This document shows positions 1 to 8,054 of a stretch of DNA of 64,000 bases, piece after piece. Under the pieces are notes generated by a model. That model was not told where the DNA came from, searched no databases, and saw only the letters and a program-made list of their open reading frames with translations. Both the position numbers and the translations under genes were made by a program. Position 1 is the first letter of the stretch; every line of letters starts with the position of its first letter. This DNA comes from an uncultured Desulfovibrio sp. (lineage in GTDB: Bacteria > Desulfobacterota > Desulfovibrionia > Desulfovibrionales > Desulfovibrionaceae), in assembly GCA_934546745.1 (NCBI GenBank), contig CAKTDV010000012.1, forward strand, positions 11,737-75,736, read 5' to 3'.

Positions 1-808
1 CCGTATTCAGGCGCAGGGGCAGATGCGTGTTCTGGCCGCCCATCATCTTGCGACCGATCTGGCGCTTGGCATAACTGATAGGAATCCGGCGCTGGGCACT
101 TTCCACAAAGACTATGGCGCACAGCACCGCCGCCATGAGCAACACCACAGCGCCGGCCACCACCGGTTCCATGGCGCCGGTTCTGATGAGATCCACAGAC
201 TGCATCACGCCGCGCGGAATGCCGACGACAATGCCGCAGAAAATGATCAGCGAAATGCCGTTGCCAATACCGCGCGCGGTAATCTGTTCGCCCAGCCACA
301 TAACAAGCACCGCGCCCGTAGTGAACGTGATCATTGTCATGAAGCGGAACTCCCAGCCAGGATGCAACACCACGGCCGCGCCGCTCGGGCTGAGCATGGA
401 CTCCAGCCCCACAGCGATGCCAAAGCCCTGCACAAGGGTGATCAGCACCGTCAGATAGCGCGTATACTGCGTTATCTTGCGCCGCCCGGCCTGACCTTCC
501 TCTTTGACCATGCGTTTCACATCCGGCAGCACCACCTGCAGAAGCTGCATGATGATGGATGCGGAAATGTAGGGCATGACGCCAAGGGCAAACACGGACA
601 CATTGGAAAGGCCTCCGCCGGAAAACAGATCGAACATGCCCAGCAGTGTGTTGGACATATTGTCGAAAAAGGCTTTCAACGCCTCGGTGTTCACACCGGG
701 CACAGGAATGTGTACGCCGATGCGGTAGCAGCACAGAAGCAGAAAAGTCCAGCCCAAGCGTTTGACCAGCGAGGCCTGTCCGGCCAGATTGTTGACAGGT
801 GTTGCCAT
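1..808 (-). CDS. secY: Protein translocase subunit SecY (3' end cut by window)
   Basis: Central channel subunit of the Sec translocon in the inner membrane. Read on the minus strand from ATG 808, the product begins MATPVNNLAGQ and gives about 269 residues before the window edge. It shows the SecY plug region (GGGLSNVSVFALGVMPYISA), then several hydrophobic segments, the cytoplasmic QAGRRKITQYTRY stretch, and the AQRRIPISYAKRQ segment near the edge. The last third is missing. It is the final gene of the S10-spc cluster, 76 bp after rplO, the usual position. Frame is open throughout, so truncation is due only to the window boundary. Confidence 0.97.
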   Translation of the reverse strand, partial: MATPVNNLAGQASLVKRLGWTFLLLCCYRIGVHIPVPGVNTEALKAFFDNMSNTLLGMFDLFSGGGLSNVSVFALGVMPYISASIIMQLLQVVLPDVKRMVKEEGQAGRRKITQYTRYLTVLITLVQGFGIAVGLESMLSPSGAAVVLHPGWEFRFMTMITFTTGAVLVMWLGEQITARGIGNGISLIIFCGIVVGIPRGVMQSVDLIRTGAMEPVVAGAVVLLMAAVLCAIVFVESAQRRIPISYAKRQIGRKMMGGQNTHLPLRLNT

Positions 809-884
809 GAACTACTCGTTGCTTTTGTCCGGCAGACCGCCGCCGGCAAACCCCAGAAGGACTCCGCTGGCGGCGGTATCGCGG

Positions 885-1349
885 TTATTCGGCCGCGGGA
901 GCGGCCTCCAGTTCGGACACGTCGCCGCCCGCCTTGCGGATCTTCTCCGCGGCGGCGGCGCTGAACTTGTGAGCCTCGACCTTCACGGCGGACGTCACGT
1001 CGCCGCGCGAAAGCACCTTGACAGGCGCGCCCATGCGGGCCAGGCCGCGGGCATAGATGTCGTCAAGGGTGATTTCGGCCTTGCCTTCAAAGGCGGCCAG
1101 CAGGGAATCGAGATTGATGGCCTGATAGCTTACCTTGAAGAGGAAGTTTTTGAAGCCGTGCTTGGGCAGACGGCGTTGCAGAGGCATCTGACCGCCCTCA
1201 AAACCGGGGCGTACCCCACCGCCCGCACGGGCATTCTGACCTTTATGACCCTTGCCGGCGGTGCAGCCCAGACCGGAACCGGAACCGCGTCCCACACGGC
1301 GGCGGGTCTTGCGTTCTTCCGGGAAGGGGAAAAGATTGTGCAATTGCAT
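885..1349 (-). CDS. rplO: 50S ribosomal protein L15
   Basis: Large-subunit protein L15, 154 aa, a late assembly protein binding 23S rRNA. The product starts MQLHNLFPFPEERKTRRRVG and has the glycine- and arginine-rich N-terminal extension (GRGSGSGLGCTAGKGHKGQ) and the GFEGGQMPLQRRLPK signature. Start ATG 1349 is chosen because GAGAGGAG lies 7 nt upstream; a longer reading would run back through the rpmD stop. Next-to-last gene of the cluster here, between rpmD and secY. Confidence 0.97.
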   Translation of the reverse strand: MQLHNLFPFPEERKTRRRVGRGSGSGLGCTAGKGHKGQNARAGGGVRPGFEGGQMPLQRRLPKHGFKNFLFKVSYQAINLDSLLAAFEGKAEITLDDIYARGLARMGAPVKVLSRGDVTSAVKVEAHKFSAAAAEKIRKAGGDVSELEAAPAAE

Positions 1350-1368
1350 ATCCGTACTCCTCTCGCGG

Positions 1369-1545
1369 TTAGTCAACGACAGCCACGAGGTGCAAAACCT
1401 TGGCAATGATGCCCCGGATGGCGGGGGTATCCTTAAACGTCTTCACTTTCTCACGGCGCTTCAGGCCCAGGGAATCGAGCATGCGGCGCTGCGCGGGCGT
1501 GGTACCGATGCGCGAACGCACGAGTTTTACGCGAATTTCAGCCAT
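1369..1545 (-). CDS. rpmD: 50S ribosomal protein L30
   Basis: Small 58-aa ribosomal protein L30 found by translating the gap between rpsE and rplO. It starts MAEIRVKLVRSRIGTTPAQR and ends with LHLVAVVD. The RSRIGTTPAQRRMLDSLGL stretch is the L30 signature (R-x-I-G-x-x-x-x-Q-R-x-x-L-x-x-L-G-L). It lies 3 bp after rpsE and 19 bp before rplO, so it is co-transcribed and probably translationally linked. Confidence 0.95.
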   Translation of the reverse strand: MAEIRVKLVRSRIGTTPAQRRMLDSLGLKRREKVKTFKDTPAIRGIIAKVLHLVAVVD

Positions 1546-1548
1546 AAC

Positions 1549-2067
1549 TTACTTCCTCGGAGCTTCCAGCGTTTTGCCGCGCAGATCGGAGACGTCTTCA
1601 GCGCTGCGCAGGGAGATAAGCCCCTGCATGGTGGCGCGCAGCACATTGTGGGGGTTGTTGGTGCCGATGGCCTTGGCGAGCACGTCGCGCACGCCCACAG
1701 CTTCCATGACGGCGCGCACCGCGCCGCCGGCAATGATGCCCGTACCTTCGGAAGCGGGCTTGAGCATCACGCGGCCCGCGCCGAAGCGCCCAAGCACTTC
1801 ATAAGGGAGCGTCCCGTCCACCAGGGGGATGGACACCCGGCTCTTACGGGCGCGCTCGGTCGCCTTGCGCAGAGCCTCGGGCACTTCCTGCGCCTTGCCG
1901 AGACCAAAGCCCACGCCGCCCTTGCCATCGCCCACGACGACAAGCGCGCTGAAGCTGAAACGACGGCCGCCCTTGACCACCTTGGCCACGCGGTTCAGCG
2001 CGACCACCTTTTCGATTTCGCCCAGCTCATTGGTCTGGGTTTCGCTATTGGTGCTTTCCTGACGCAT
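1549..2067 (-). CDS. rpsE: 30S ribosomal protein S5
   Basis: Small-subunit protein S5, 172 aa, involved in decoding fidelity and mRNA helicase activity of the 30S subunit. Start ATG 2067 gives MRQESTNSETQTNELGEIEK. Double-stranded-RNA-binding S5 fold is seen from GRRFSFSALVVVGDGKGGVG, with the glycine-rich loop GVGFGLGKAQEVPEAL, followed by the C-terminal domain with GTGIIAGGAVRAVMEA. It follows rplR by 1 bp and precedes rpmD by 3 bp. Confidence 0.97.
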   Translation of the reverse strand: MRQESTNSETQTNELGEIEKVVALNRVAKVVKGGRRFSFSALVVVGDGKGGVGFGLGKAQEVPEALRKATERARKSRVSIPLVDGTLPYEVLGRFGAGRVMLKPASEGTGIIAGGAVRAVMEAVGVRDVLAKAIGTNNPHNVLRATMQGLISLRSAEDVSDLRGKTLEAPRK

Positions 2068-2068
2068 A

Positions 2069-2428
2069 TTAGAACTCCAGGCCGCCTTCGCGGGCGCCGT
2101 CGGCAACGGCTTTCACGCGACCGTGATAAAGGTATCCGTTACGATCGAAAACCACGCGGGTGATGTTCTTTTCCTTAGCCAGACGGGCAATTTCCCTGCC
2201 CACGCTTTCGGCACCGCTCTTGTTGCAGCGCAGACCGGGCTCGGTTCTGGAAAGCGCAAGCGTCGAGGCGGAAACCAAGGTGGCTCCTTCCGCGTCGTTG
2301 ACGATCTGGGCATAGATATGGGTATTGGAACGGAACACCACCAGACGGGGGCGCTCAACCGTGCCGCTCACCTTTTTACGAATGCGCACCTTACGGCGCA
2401 GCCGGGATTCATTCTTGGTAATTTTCAT
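2069..2428 (-). CDS. rplR: 50S ribosomal protein L18
   Basis: 119-aa 5S-rRNA-binding protein L18. It begins MKITKNESRLRRKVRIRKKV, with the basic N-terminal tail that contacts 5S rRNA, then RPRLVVFRSNTHIYAQIVND and the C-terminal VVFDRNGYLYHGRVKAVADG motif. Length and order (between rplF and rpsE) are normal. Confidence 0.97.
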   Translation of the reverse strand: MKITKNESRLRRKVRIRKKVSGTVERPRLVVFRSNTHIYAQIVNDAEGATLVSASTLALSRTEPGLRCNKSGAESVGREIARLAKEKNITRVVFDRNGYLYHGRVKAVADGAREGGLEF

Positions 2429-2439
2429 GACGCGACCAC

Positions 2440-2979
2440 CTACTTCTTGCCGCCGGACTTGCCGACCTTGCGGCGGATAGTCTCGGTCACATATTTGATA
2501 CCCTTGCCCTTGTACGGTTCGGGCTTGCGGATGCGGCGAATCTTGGCGGCCATTTCGCCTACCAGTTCCTTGTCGATGCCGCTCAGGGTCAGCACCTGGC
2601 CCTCAACCCCTGCCTTGATGCCATCGGGCAGCTCCACGAGCACAGGGTGGGAATAGCCCACCGACAGCTCGATGAGATTGCCCTTCACGGCGACGCGATA
2701 GCCGACGCCGATGACTTCCAGCTGCTTGGAAAAGCCCTTGGTCACACCCTCGATGCAGTTGGCGAGCAGAGTGCGGCGCAGACCGTGCTGCGAACGGCTC
2801 TGGCGGCTTTCCTCCTTGCGGGTCAGGGTCACATGGCCGTCGGCCTGCTCATACTGGATAAGCGGGCACACGGGCGTTTTGAGGCTGCCCTTGGGGCCTT
2901 TCACTTCCACGAAATCCGTGCCGATCCTGACTTCGACGCCATTGGGCACGGCAACAGGCAATTTGCCGATTCGAGACAT
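2440..2979 (-). CDS. rplF: 50S ribosomal protein L6
   Basis: 179-aa L6, located near the sarcin-ricin loop and factor-binding site of the 50S subunit. Start ATG 2979 gives MSRIGKLPVAVPNGVEV; upstream in-frame codons would overlap rpsH and are not needed. The duplicated L6 fold is visible, and the C-terminal signature PEPYKGKGIKYVTETIRRK is intact. It sits 10 bp after rpsH and 11 bp before rplR. Confidence 0.97.
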   Translation of the reverse strand: MSRIGKLPVAVPNGVEVRIGTDFVEVKGPKGSLKTPVCPLIQYEQADGHVTLTRKEESRQSRSQHGLRRTLLANCIEGVTKGFSKQLEVIGVGYRVAVKGNLIELSVGYSHPVLVELPDGIKAGVEGQVLTLSGIDKELVGEMAAKIRRIRKPEPYKGKGIKYVTETIRRKVGKSGGKK

Positions 2980-2989
2980 GATCGCACCC

Positions 2990-3370
2990 CTACCAGATTT
3001 CGCACAGAAGTTCGCCGCCCACCTTCTTCTCATGAGCGGTCATGCCGTCCAGCACACCGCTGGACGTGGACAAAATGCAGATGCCAAGCCCGTTCTGCAC
3101 ACGGGGAATGCGATGCGCCCCCACATACACGCGGCGGCCGGGCGTGCTGATGCGCTTCAGGCCGGAGATGGCGGCCTTGCCCTTCTGATACTTGAGCGTG
3201 ATGGTAATGTCGCGATCAGCAACGGCCACGTCTTCGACGTAACCTTCCTGCTTGAGGATGGCGGCAAGCGCTTCTTTCATCTTCGAGCGCGGCACATTCA
3301 CTTCCTTGTGGAGGGCCAAATGTGCGTTGCGGATGCGCGTGAGCATATCCGCAATAGGATCTGTCATCAT
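2990..3370 (-). CDS. rpsH: 30S ribosomal protein S8
   Basis: 126-aa S8, a primary 16S rRNA binder and in E. coli the translational regulator of the spc operon. It begins MMTDPIADMLTRIRNAHLAL and ends with STSSGVLDGMTAHEKKVGGE, the family C-terminal signature. Either of two adjacent ATGs (3370 or 3367) could initiate; AGGAG is 6 or 9 nt upstream. Unlike the other cluster genes it has a 179-bp upstream gap holding a hairpin and a promoter, so it may head a second transcript. Confidence 0.96.
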   Translation of the reverse strand: MMTDPIADMLTRIRNAHLALHKEVNVPRSKMKEALAAILKQEGYVEDVAVADRDITITLKYQKGKAAISGLKRISTPGRRVYVGAHRIPRVQNGLGICILSTSSGVLDGMTAHEKKVGGELLCEIW

Positions 3371-3438
3371 CGAAAGCTCCTACGGAAAAAATCGTTTGCG
3401 GGGTTGACGGCCCGATGCCGTTACTTCCCGATCGGATG

Positions 3439-3467
3439 TCCATACCGGAAAAACCGCGGCGCGTCAA
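3439..3467 (-). promoter_or_regulatory. Probable sigma-70 promoter inside the spc cluster, upstream of rpsH
   Basis: On the minus strand TTGACG (3467-3462) is followed by a 17-bp spacer and TATGGA (3444-3439), placing a start near 3432, about 60 nt before rpsH. The same TTGACG box with 17-bp spacing precedes the tRNA-Thr gene in this window. Inferred from sequence only. Confidence 0.6.
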
Positions 3468-3487
3468 GTGATGTCTACGACGGCAAA

Positions 3488-3521
3488 GGGCGGCGGCGGG
3501 CCGGAAGGCCCGCCGCCGCCC
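3488..3521 (-). terminator. Perfect 15-bp GC hairpin between rpsN and rpsH
   Basis: The 15-nt arms 3488-3502 and 3507-3521 are exact complements, with a 4-nt loop at 3503-3506. In the minus-strand transcript the hairpin is followed by UUUGCC, a short U-tract. It could be a partial terminator or a processing or stabilising structure dividing the ribosomal operon. It lies 28 bp after the rpsN stop. Confidence 0.5.
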
Positions 3522-3549
3522 TCAAAGCGGAAAAAATAACCGGCCGGGA

Positions 3550-3735
3550 TTACCAGCTCGACTTGCGCACACCCGGCAGTTCGCCGCGCAGCGCCATGTT
3601 GCGGAAGCAGATACGGCAGATGCCGAACTGACGCATGAAGGCGCGGGGACGGCCGCAGATGGGGCAACGGTTATAGGCACGGGCGCTGAACTTGGGCTTG
3701 CGCCTGGCTTTCACTTCCAGCGAAGTACGGGACAT
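3550..3735 (-). CDS. rpsN: 30S ribosomal protein S14, zinc-ribbon type
   Basis: 61-aa short S14 of the zinc-dependent class (type Z). The product starts MSRTSLEVKARRKPKFSARA and has the four-cysteine ribbon CPIC...CRIC (C24, C27, C40, C43 by my count). It ends LRGELPGVRKSSW. Zinc-free paralogues are about 100 aa, so this cell depends on zinc for S14 unless another copy exists elsewhere. It follows rplE by 10 bp. Confidence 0.96.
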   Translation of the reverse strand: MSRTSLEVKARRKPKFSARAYNRCPICGRPRAFMRQFGICRICFRNMALRGELPGVRKSSW

Positions 3736-3745
3736 GGTTTCCTCC

Positions 3746-4285
3746 TTACTTGCGGAACGGCATGCCCAGCTGATCCAGAAGGAACTTGCCTTCCTTGTCC
3801 GTGGCGGCCGAAGTAACGATGGTGATGTTCATACCCTTGGGATTTTCCACGCGATCCACTTCCAGTTCAGGGAAGATGGTGTGTTCCTTGATGCCCAGGG
3901 TGAAGTTGCCGCGTCCGTCGAAGCCGCGATCCGGGATGCCACGGAAGTCGCGCACGCGGGGAAGGGCAAAGTTCATCAGCTTGTCCAGAAAGTCCCACAT
4001 GCGATCCTTGCGCAGGGTCACACGGGCGCCGATGGGCATGCCCTCGCGCACCTTGAAGGAAGCGATGGACTTCTTGGCGCGCGTCACCACGGCCTTCTGT
4101 CCGGCGATGGCCGTCAGTTCGGCCACGGCTTCCTCCATGAGCTTGTTGTTCTGGCTGGCGGCGCCGAGGCCGATGTTCAGAGAGATCTTCTCAATTCCGG
4201 GAAGCTGCATGGAGGAGGTGTAATTGAACTCCTTTTGCAATACCGGAGCCACTTTCTCTCGATATATTTTTTCAAGGCGGGTCAT
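3746..4285 (-). CDS. rplE: 50S ribosomal protein L5
   Basis: 179-aa L5, which binds 5S rRNA and contacts the P-site tRNA and the subunit bridge. It starts MTRLEKIYREKVAPVLQKEF. The family signature is seen around KISLNIGLGAASQNNKLM, followed by RAKKSIASFKVREGMPIG and FTLGIKEHTIFPELEVD. Standard length and position between rplX and rpsN. Confidence 0.97.
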   Translation of the reverse strand: MTRLEKIYREKVAPVLQKEFNYTSSMQLPGIEKISLNIGLGAASQNNKLMEEAVAELTAIAGQKAVVTRAKKSIASFKVREGMPIGARVTLRKDRMWDFLDKLMNFALPRVRDFRGIPDRGFDGRGNFTLGIKEHTIFPELEVDRVENPKGMNITIVTSAATDKEGKFLLDQLGMPFRK

Positions 4286-4294
4286 TGCTTCACC

Positions 4295-4627
4295 TTAATC
4301 CATGACTTCTTTGCATTCTTTGCAGACGCGCACTTTCTTCCGCTTGCCTTCGGCCTCCACATAGTTGTAGCCGACGCGGGTAGGCTTGTGGCACAGCGGG
4401 CAGATCAACATCACGTTGGACACGTGCAGCGGCATTTCCTTTTCGATGATGCCGCCGGGCTGCTGGGCATAGGGGTTGGGGCGCATGTGGCGTTTCACCT
4501 TGTTGGCATTTTCCACCAGCACGCGATCCTTCTTGCGAAGGATCTTCAGCACCTTCCCTTCCTTGCCCTTGTCCTTGCCGGCAATGATCTTGACAATGTC
4601 GTCCTTGCGGATGCGGTACGATTTCAT
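4295..4627 (-). CDS. rplX: 50S ribosomal protein L24 with CxxC pairs
   Basis: 110-aa L24, an initiator of 50S assembly. The KOW motif is at the start (MKSYRIRKDDIVKIIAGKDK), with GKEGKVLKILRKKDRVLVEN next. The C-terminal half carries two CxxC pairs, CPLC and CKEC, which suggests a bound zinc ion; this is known for some L24 proteins but not for the E. coli one. Located between rplN and rplE. Confidence 0.97.
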   Translation of the reverse strand: MKSYRIRKDDIVKIIAGKDKGKEGKVLKILRKKDRVLVENANKVKRHMRPNPYAQQPGGIIEKEMPLHVSNVMLICPLCHKPTRVGYNYVEAEGKRKKVRVCKECKEVMD

Positions 4628-4636
4628 GTCTTGCTC

Positions 4637-5005
4637 CTACAGCACTTCCGGCGCAAGGGAAATGATCTTCATGAAGTTCTGGGCGCGCAGCTCGCGAGCC
4701 ACGGGGCCGAAAATACGGGTCCCCACAGGTTCGCCCTGATTGGAGAGCAGCACGGCGGCGTTGCCGTCAAACTTGATGTAGCTGCCATCCATGCGGCGCA
4801 CCTCCTTGGCGGTGCGGACGATGACGGCCTTCATCACATCGCCCTTCTTCACCTTGCTGTGGGGCATGGCCTCCTTGACGGAAACCACGATCACGTCGCC
4901 CACGGAAGCGTAGCGGCGGTGTGAGCCGCCAAGCACCTTGATGCAGGCCACCTTTTTGGCGCCGGAGTTGTCGGCCACCTGAAGCGTCGATTCTACCTGA
5001 ATCAT
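4637..5005 (-). CDS. rplN: 50S ribosomal protein L14
   Basis: 122-aa L14, which forms intersubunit bridges with 16S rRNA. It starts MIQVESTLQVADNSGAKKVA and has the family signature GDVIVVSVKEAMPHSKVKKG and the C-terminal GTRIFGPVARELRAQNFMKI. Length and order are conserved. Confidence 0.97.
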   Translation of the reverse strand: MIQVESTLQVADNSGAKKVACIKVLGGSHRRYASVGDVIVVSVKEAMPHSKVKKGDVMKAVIVRTAKEVRRMDGSYIKFDGNAAVLLSNQGEPVGTRIFGPVARELRAQNFMKIISLAPEVL

Positions 5006-5014
5006 GGCGTCACC

Positions 5015-5278
5015 CTACACAGCCTTTTCGAGGACGCTCACCAGATGCCAGCGCTTGTTGCGCGACATGGGACGGTACTCGATAATCTTCACTTTGTCGC
5101 CAATGCCGCCTTCGTTCATGGGATCGTGAGCCGTGAACTTCTTGCGGCGCCTCACATATTTTTTCAGCAGGGGGTGCTTCACCAGCGTTTCGACGCGCAC
5201 GACAATGGTCTTGTCGTTCTTGTCGCTCACGACGACGCCGATGAGGGTTCTACCCTTGCGATCTTCCAGAGCTTGCAT
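5015..5278 (-). CDS. rpsQ: 30S ribosomal protein S17
   Basis: 87-aa S17, a primary 16S rRNA binder with an OB fold. It begins MQALEDRKGRTLIGVVVSDK and contains the signature GDKVKIIEYRPMSRNKRWHL. It lies between rpmC and rplN with about 10-bp gaps on each side. Confidence 0.97.
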   Translation of the reverse strand: MQALEDRKGRTLIGVVVSDKNDKTIVVRVETLVKHPLLKKYVRRRKKFTAHDPMNEGGIGDKVKIIEYRPMSRNKRWHLVSVLEKAV

Positions 5279-5290
5279 GGTCGTCGCCCC

Positions 5291-5500
5291 TTAGTCCTTT
5301 TGATTCAGAATAGTAGAGATGCGAGCTATCTGGCGACGCATGGCCTTCAGCTCGGAGGTTTTTTCCAGCTGGGCCGTAGCGTGCTTGAAACGGGCCTGCA
5401 TCAACTCTTCGCGCTGTTCGGCCAGCTTTTCCTTCAGTTCCCCGGCGCTGAGTTTGGTCAGTTCCGCTGCGGAAAGGCGGGCATTTTCGTTCTTGGCCAT
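5291..5500 (-). CDS. rpmC: 50S ribosomal protein L29
   Basis: 69-aa helical protein L29 near the peptide exit. It starts MAKNENARLSAAELTKLSAG and carries the family helix EQREELMQARFKHATAQLEK, then MRRQIARISTILNQ. It is separated from rplP by 1 bp. Confidence 0.96.
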   Translation of the reverse strand: MAKNENARLSAAELTKLSAGELKEKLAEQREELMQARFKHATAQLEKTSELKAMRRQIARISTILNQKD

Positions 5501-5501
5501 G

Positions 5502-5915
5502 TTAGACGCCCTCCTTCACGACGATCACGGTCTTGACGGGCAGCTTGTGGGCGGCACGGGTCAGGGCTTCCTTGGCCAGCTCAATGCTGACGCCCTTGAT
5601 TTCGTACAGCACGCGGCCGGGCTTGACCGGCGCGCACCAGCCCACGGGAGCCCCCTTACCGGAACCCTGACGGGTTTCCAGAGGCTTGGCTGTCACGGGG
5701 CGGTCAGGGAAAATGCGGATCCAGACCTTGCCGCCACGCTTGATGTGACGCATCATGGCGATACGGGCGGCTTCAATCTGCTGGCTGGACAACTGACCGT
5801 GCTGCACGGCCTTCAGGCCTATATCGCCAAACGCGATGGAAGCGCCACGGCTGGCAAGGCCGCGCAGACGGCCCTTCTGCCATTTACGGAATTTAACTTT
5901 CTTGGGCGCGAGCAT
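5502..5915 (-). CDS. rplP: 50S ribosomal protein L16
   Basis: 137-aa L16, which organises the A-site region of the 50S subunit. It begins MLAPKKVKFRKWQKGRLRGL and has the signature RHIKRGGKVWIRIFPDRPVT and GKGAPVGWCAPVKPGRVLYE. Its ATG overlaps the rpsC stop by one base, indicating translational coupling. Confidence 0.97.
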   Translation of the reverse strand: MLAPKKVKFRKWQKGRLRGLASRGASIAFGDIGLKAVQHGQLSSQQIEAARIAMMRHIKRGGKVWIRIFPDRPVTAKPLETRQGSGKGAPVGWCAPVKPGRVLYEIKGVSIELAKEALTRAAHKLPVKTVIVVKEGV

Positions 5916-6556
5916 TATTGATCAACCTCTTTGTCAAGGATTTCACCCTTGTAAATCCACACCTTCACGCCGATGAGGCCATAGGTGGTGTGCGCCTCGG
6001 CAAAACCGTAATCAATATCGGCGCGCAGGGTCTGCAAGGGTACGCGGCCGTCGCGGTACCATTCGGTACGGGCGATTTCGGCCCCGGCCAGACGGCCGGC
6101 GCAGGTCACCTTGATGCCTTCGCCGCCAAACTTGCGGGCCAGGGAGACCGTGCGCTTCATAGCGCGACGGAAGGCCACGCGACGCTCAAGCTGCTGGGCG
6201 ATATTCTCGGCCACCAGCTGCGCCTCCACTTCGGGGCGGCGGATTTCATTCACTTCCAGCGAGAACTCGCGACCGAACCGGCGGCGGAGATCGCCGCGCA
6301 GCTTTTCGATTTCGACGCCCTTGCGGCCGATGACGATACCCGGGCGGGCTGTGGAGAGGATCAGGCGAACCTTGCCTCCCGCACGCTCAATTTCGATCCT
6401 GGCCAAGCCCGCATGATAGAGGAGCTTCTTGACGTAGGCGCGAATCTTGCTGTCCTCATACACAAAGGCAGGGTATTCCTTCTTGCTGAACCAGCGGGAC
6501 TGCCAGTTCTTGTTGTACCCAAGCCGGAAGCCGAACGGATGTACTTTCTGACCCAT
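5915..6556 (-). CDS. rpsC: 30S ribosomal protein S3
   Basis: 213-aa S3, part of the mRNA entry channel. It begins MGQKVHPFGFRLGYNKNWQS. The KH domain is visible around GIVIGRKGVEIEKLRGDLRR, and the C-terminal S3 domain shows GIKVTCAGRLAGAEIARTEW with the closing GLIGVKVWIYKGEILDKE. Length is close to the bacterial norm. Confidence 0.98.
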   Translation of the reverse strand: MGQKVHPFGFRLGYNKNWQSRWFSKKEYPAFVYEDSKIRAYVKKLLYHAGLARIEIERAGGKVRLILSTARPGIVIGRKGVEIEKLRGDLRRRFGREFSLEVNEIRRPEVEAQLVAENIAQQLERRVAFRRAMKRTVSLARKFGGEGIKVTCAGRLAGAEIARTEWYRDGRVPLQTLRADIDYGFAEAHTTYGLIGVKVWIYKGEILDKEVDQ

Positions 6557-6559
6557 AGC

Positions 6560-6898
6560 CTAGTCCTGCCCTTCTGCGAGAATAACGGTAACGTGGCTCG
6601 TACGCTTGTGAATCTTGGTGGCGCGGCCCTGAGCGCGGGGCATGAAGCGCTTCCATGTGGGACCCTCGTTGACCACGATTTCCTTGATCACCATGGCGTC
6701 CACATCCACACCGCCCAGCTGGGAGGCATTGGCAAGGGCGCTCTTGACCACACCGTACAACACGCCGGCAGGCTTGTTGGGGGTGAAACGCAGCACGTTC
6801 AGCGCTTCTTCCACGCCCATGCCCACGACATTTCTGGCCACAAGGCGTGTCTTGCGGGGCGAGACGCGCTGATATTTGGCGATAGCTTTCGATTCCAT
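6560..6898 (-). CDS. rplV: 50S ribosomal protein L22
   Basis: 112-aa L22, whose loop lines the nascent-peptide tunnel. It begins MESKAIAKYQRVSPRKTRLV, with the signature VNEGPTWKRFMPRAQGRATK and IHKRTSHVTVILAEGQD at the C terminus. No macrolide-type loop deletion is obvious by eye. It is 3 bp upstream of rpsC. Confidence 0.97.
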   Translation of the reverse strand: MESKAIAKYQRVSPRKTRLVARNVVGMGVEEALNVLRFTPNKPAGVLYGVVKSALANASQLGGVDVDAMVIKEIVVNEGPTWKRFMPRAQGRATKIHKRTSHVTVILAEGQD

Positions 6899-6907
6899 CT
6901 CTCTACC

Positions 6908-7192
6908 CTACTTCTTTCCGGCCTTGGCCTTCTTGTCGGCGGCATGGCCGTGGAAGGTGCGGGTGGGCGAAAATTCGCCCAGCTTGTGGCCCACCATGTT
7001 TTCCGTCACGAAGACGGGCACAAACTTCCGGCCGTTATGCACGGCGAAGGTGAGCCCCACCATTTCAGGCAAAATGGTCGAGCGGCGCGACCAGGTCTTG
7101 ACCACGCGACGGTCATTGTTGGCCACGGCGGCGTCGACCTTCTTCATCAGATGGCCGTCGACGAACGGCCCCTTTTTCAACGATCTGGGCAT
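6908..7192 (-). CDS. rpsS: 30S ribosomal protein S19
   Basis: 94-aa S19 of the 30S head. It starts MPRSLKKGPFVDGHLMKKVD and carries the signature VGLTFAVHNGRKFVPVFVTE followed by MVGHKLGEFSPTRTFHGH. Positioned between rplB and rplV as expected. Confidence 0.97.
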   Translation of the reverse strand: MPRSLKKGPFVDGHLMKKVDAAVANNDRRVVKTWSRRSTILPEMVGLTFAVHNGRKFVPVFVTENMVGHKLGEFSPTRTFHGHAADKKAKAGKK

Positions 7193-7201
7193 GATCTACT
7201 C

Positions 7202-8050
7202 CTACTTCTGGCCGCGGCGCTTAACGATGAGGCGCGAGGAAGGCTTGTTCTTGTCGCGGGTCTTGAAGCCCTTGGCAGGCATACCCCAGGGCGACACGGG
7301 ATGGCGGCCGCCGGAGCTGCGGCCTTCGCCGCCGCCCAGCGGATGGTCGATGGGGTTCATGGCCACGCCGCGCACCTTGGGACGGCGCCCCAGCCAGCGG
7401 TTGCGACCGGCCTTGCCCAGGGAGATGTTCTCATGATGGATGTTGCCCACCTGACCCACGGTAGCCACGCAGGAGGCCAGCACCTTGCGCACTTCACCGG
7501 AAGGCAGGCGCAACAGGGCATACTTGCCTTCCTTGGCCACCAGCTGGGCATAGGTGCCTGCGGCGCGGCAGAGCTGACCGCCCTTGCCGGGGTACAGCTC
7601 CACGTTATGGATAATGGTACCCACGGGGATGCGGCCCATTTCCAGCGCGTTGCCGGGCTTGATGTCGGCCACGACGCCGGTGCGGCTATTGACGCCGCTC
7701 ATAACCATGTCGCCCTGTTTCAGGCCCACGGGGGCGAGGATATAGCGCTTTTCTCCGTCCACATAGTGAAGCAGGGCGATACGGGCGGTACGGTTGGGAT
7801 CGTATTCGATATGCGCGACACGGGCTTCAATGCCACTCTTGTTGCGCTTGAAGTCAATGATACGGTACAGGCGCTTCACGCCGCCGCCGCGGCGGCGGCT
7901 CGTCACGCGGCCGCGGTTGTTGCGGCCGGCCTTTTTGCTCAGACCTTCGGTGAGCGACTTTTCAGGGGTCGTCCGGGTGATTTCCGCGAAATCGGAAACC
8001 GTCTGGAAACGACGGCCCGCAGAGGTCGGTTTCAGCTTACGGACAGCCAT
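7202..8050 (-). CDS. rplB: 50S ribosomal protein L2
   Basis: 282-aa L2, essential for subunit association and near the peptidyl-transferase centre. It starts MAVRKLKPTSAGRRFQTVSD. The RNA-binding domain contains GRNNRGRVTSRRRGGGVKRL, and the conserved C-terminal region reads RGVAMNPIDHPLGGGEGRS, including the histidine implicated in peptidyl transfer. About six residues longer than the usual 276. Confidence 0.98.
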   Translation of the reverse strand: MAVRKLKPTSAGRRFQTVSDFAEITRTTPEKSLTEGLSKKAGRNNRGRVTSRRRGGGVKRLYRIIDFKRNKSGIEARVAHIEYDPNRTARIALLHYVDGEKRYILAPVGLKQGDMVMSGVNSRTGVVADIKPGNALEMGRIPVGTIIHNVELYPGKGGQLCRAAGTYAQLVAKEGKYALLRLPSGEVRKVLASCVATVGQVGNIHHENISLGKAGRNRWLGRRPKVRGVAMNPIDHPLGGGEGRSSGGRHPVSPWGMPAKGFKTRDKNKPSSRLIVKRRGQK

Positions 8051-8054
8051 GTTT

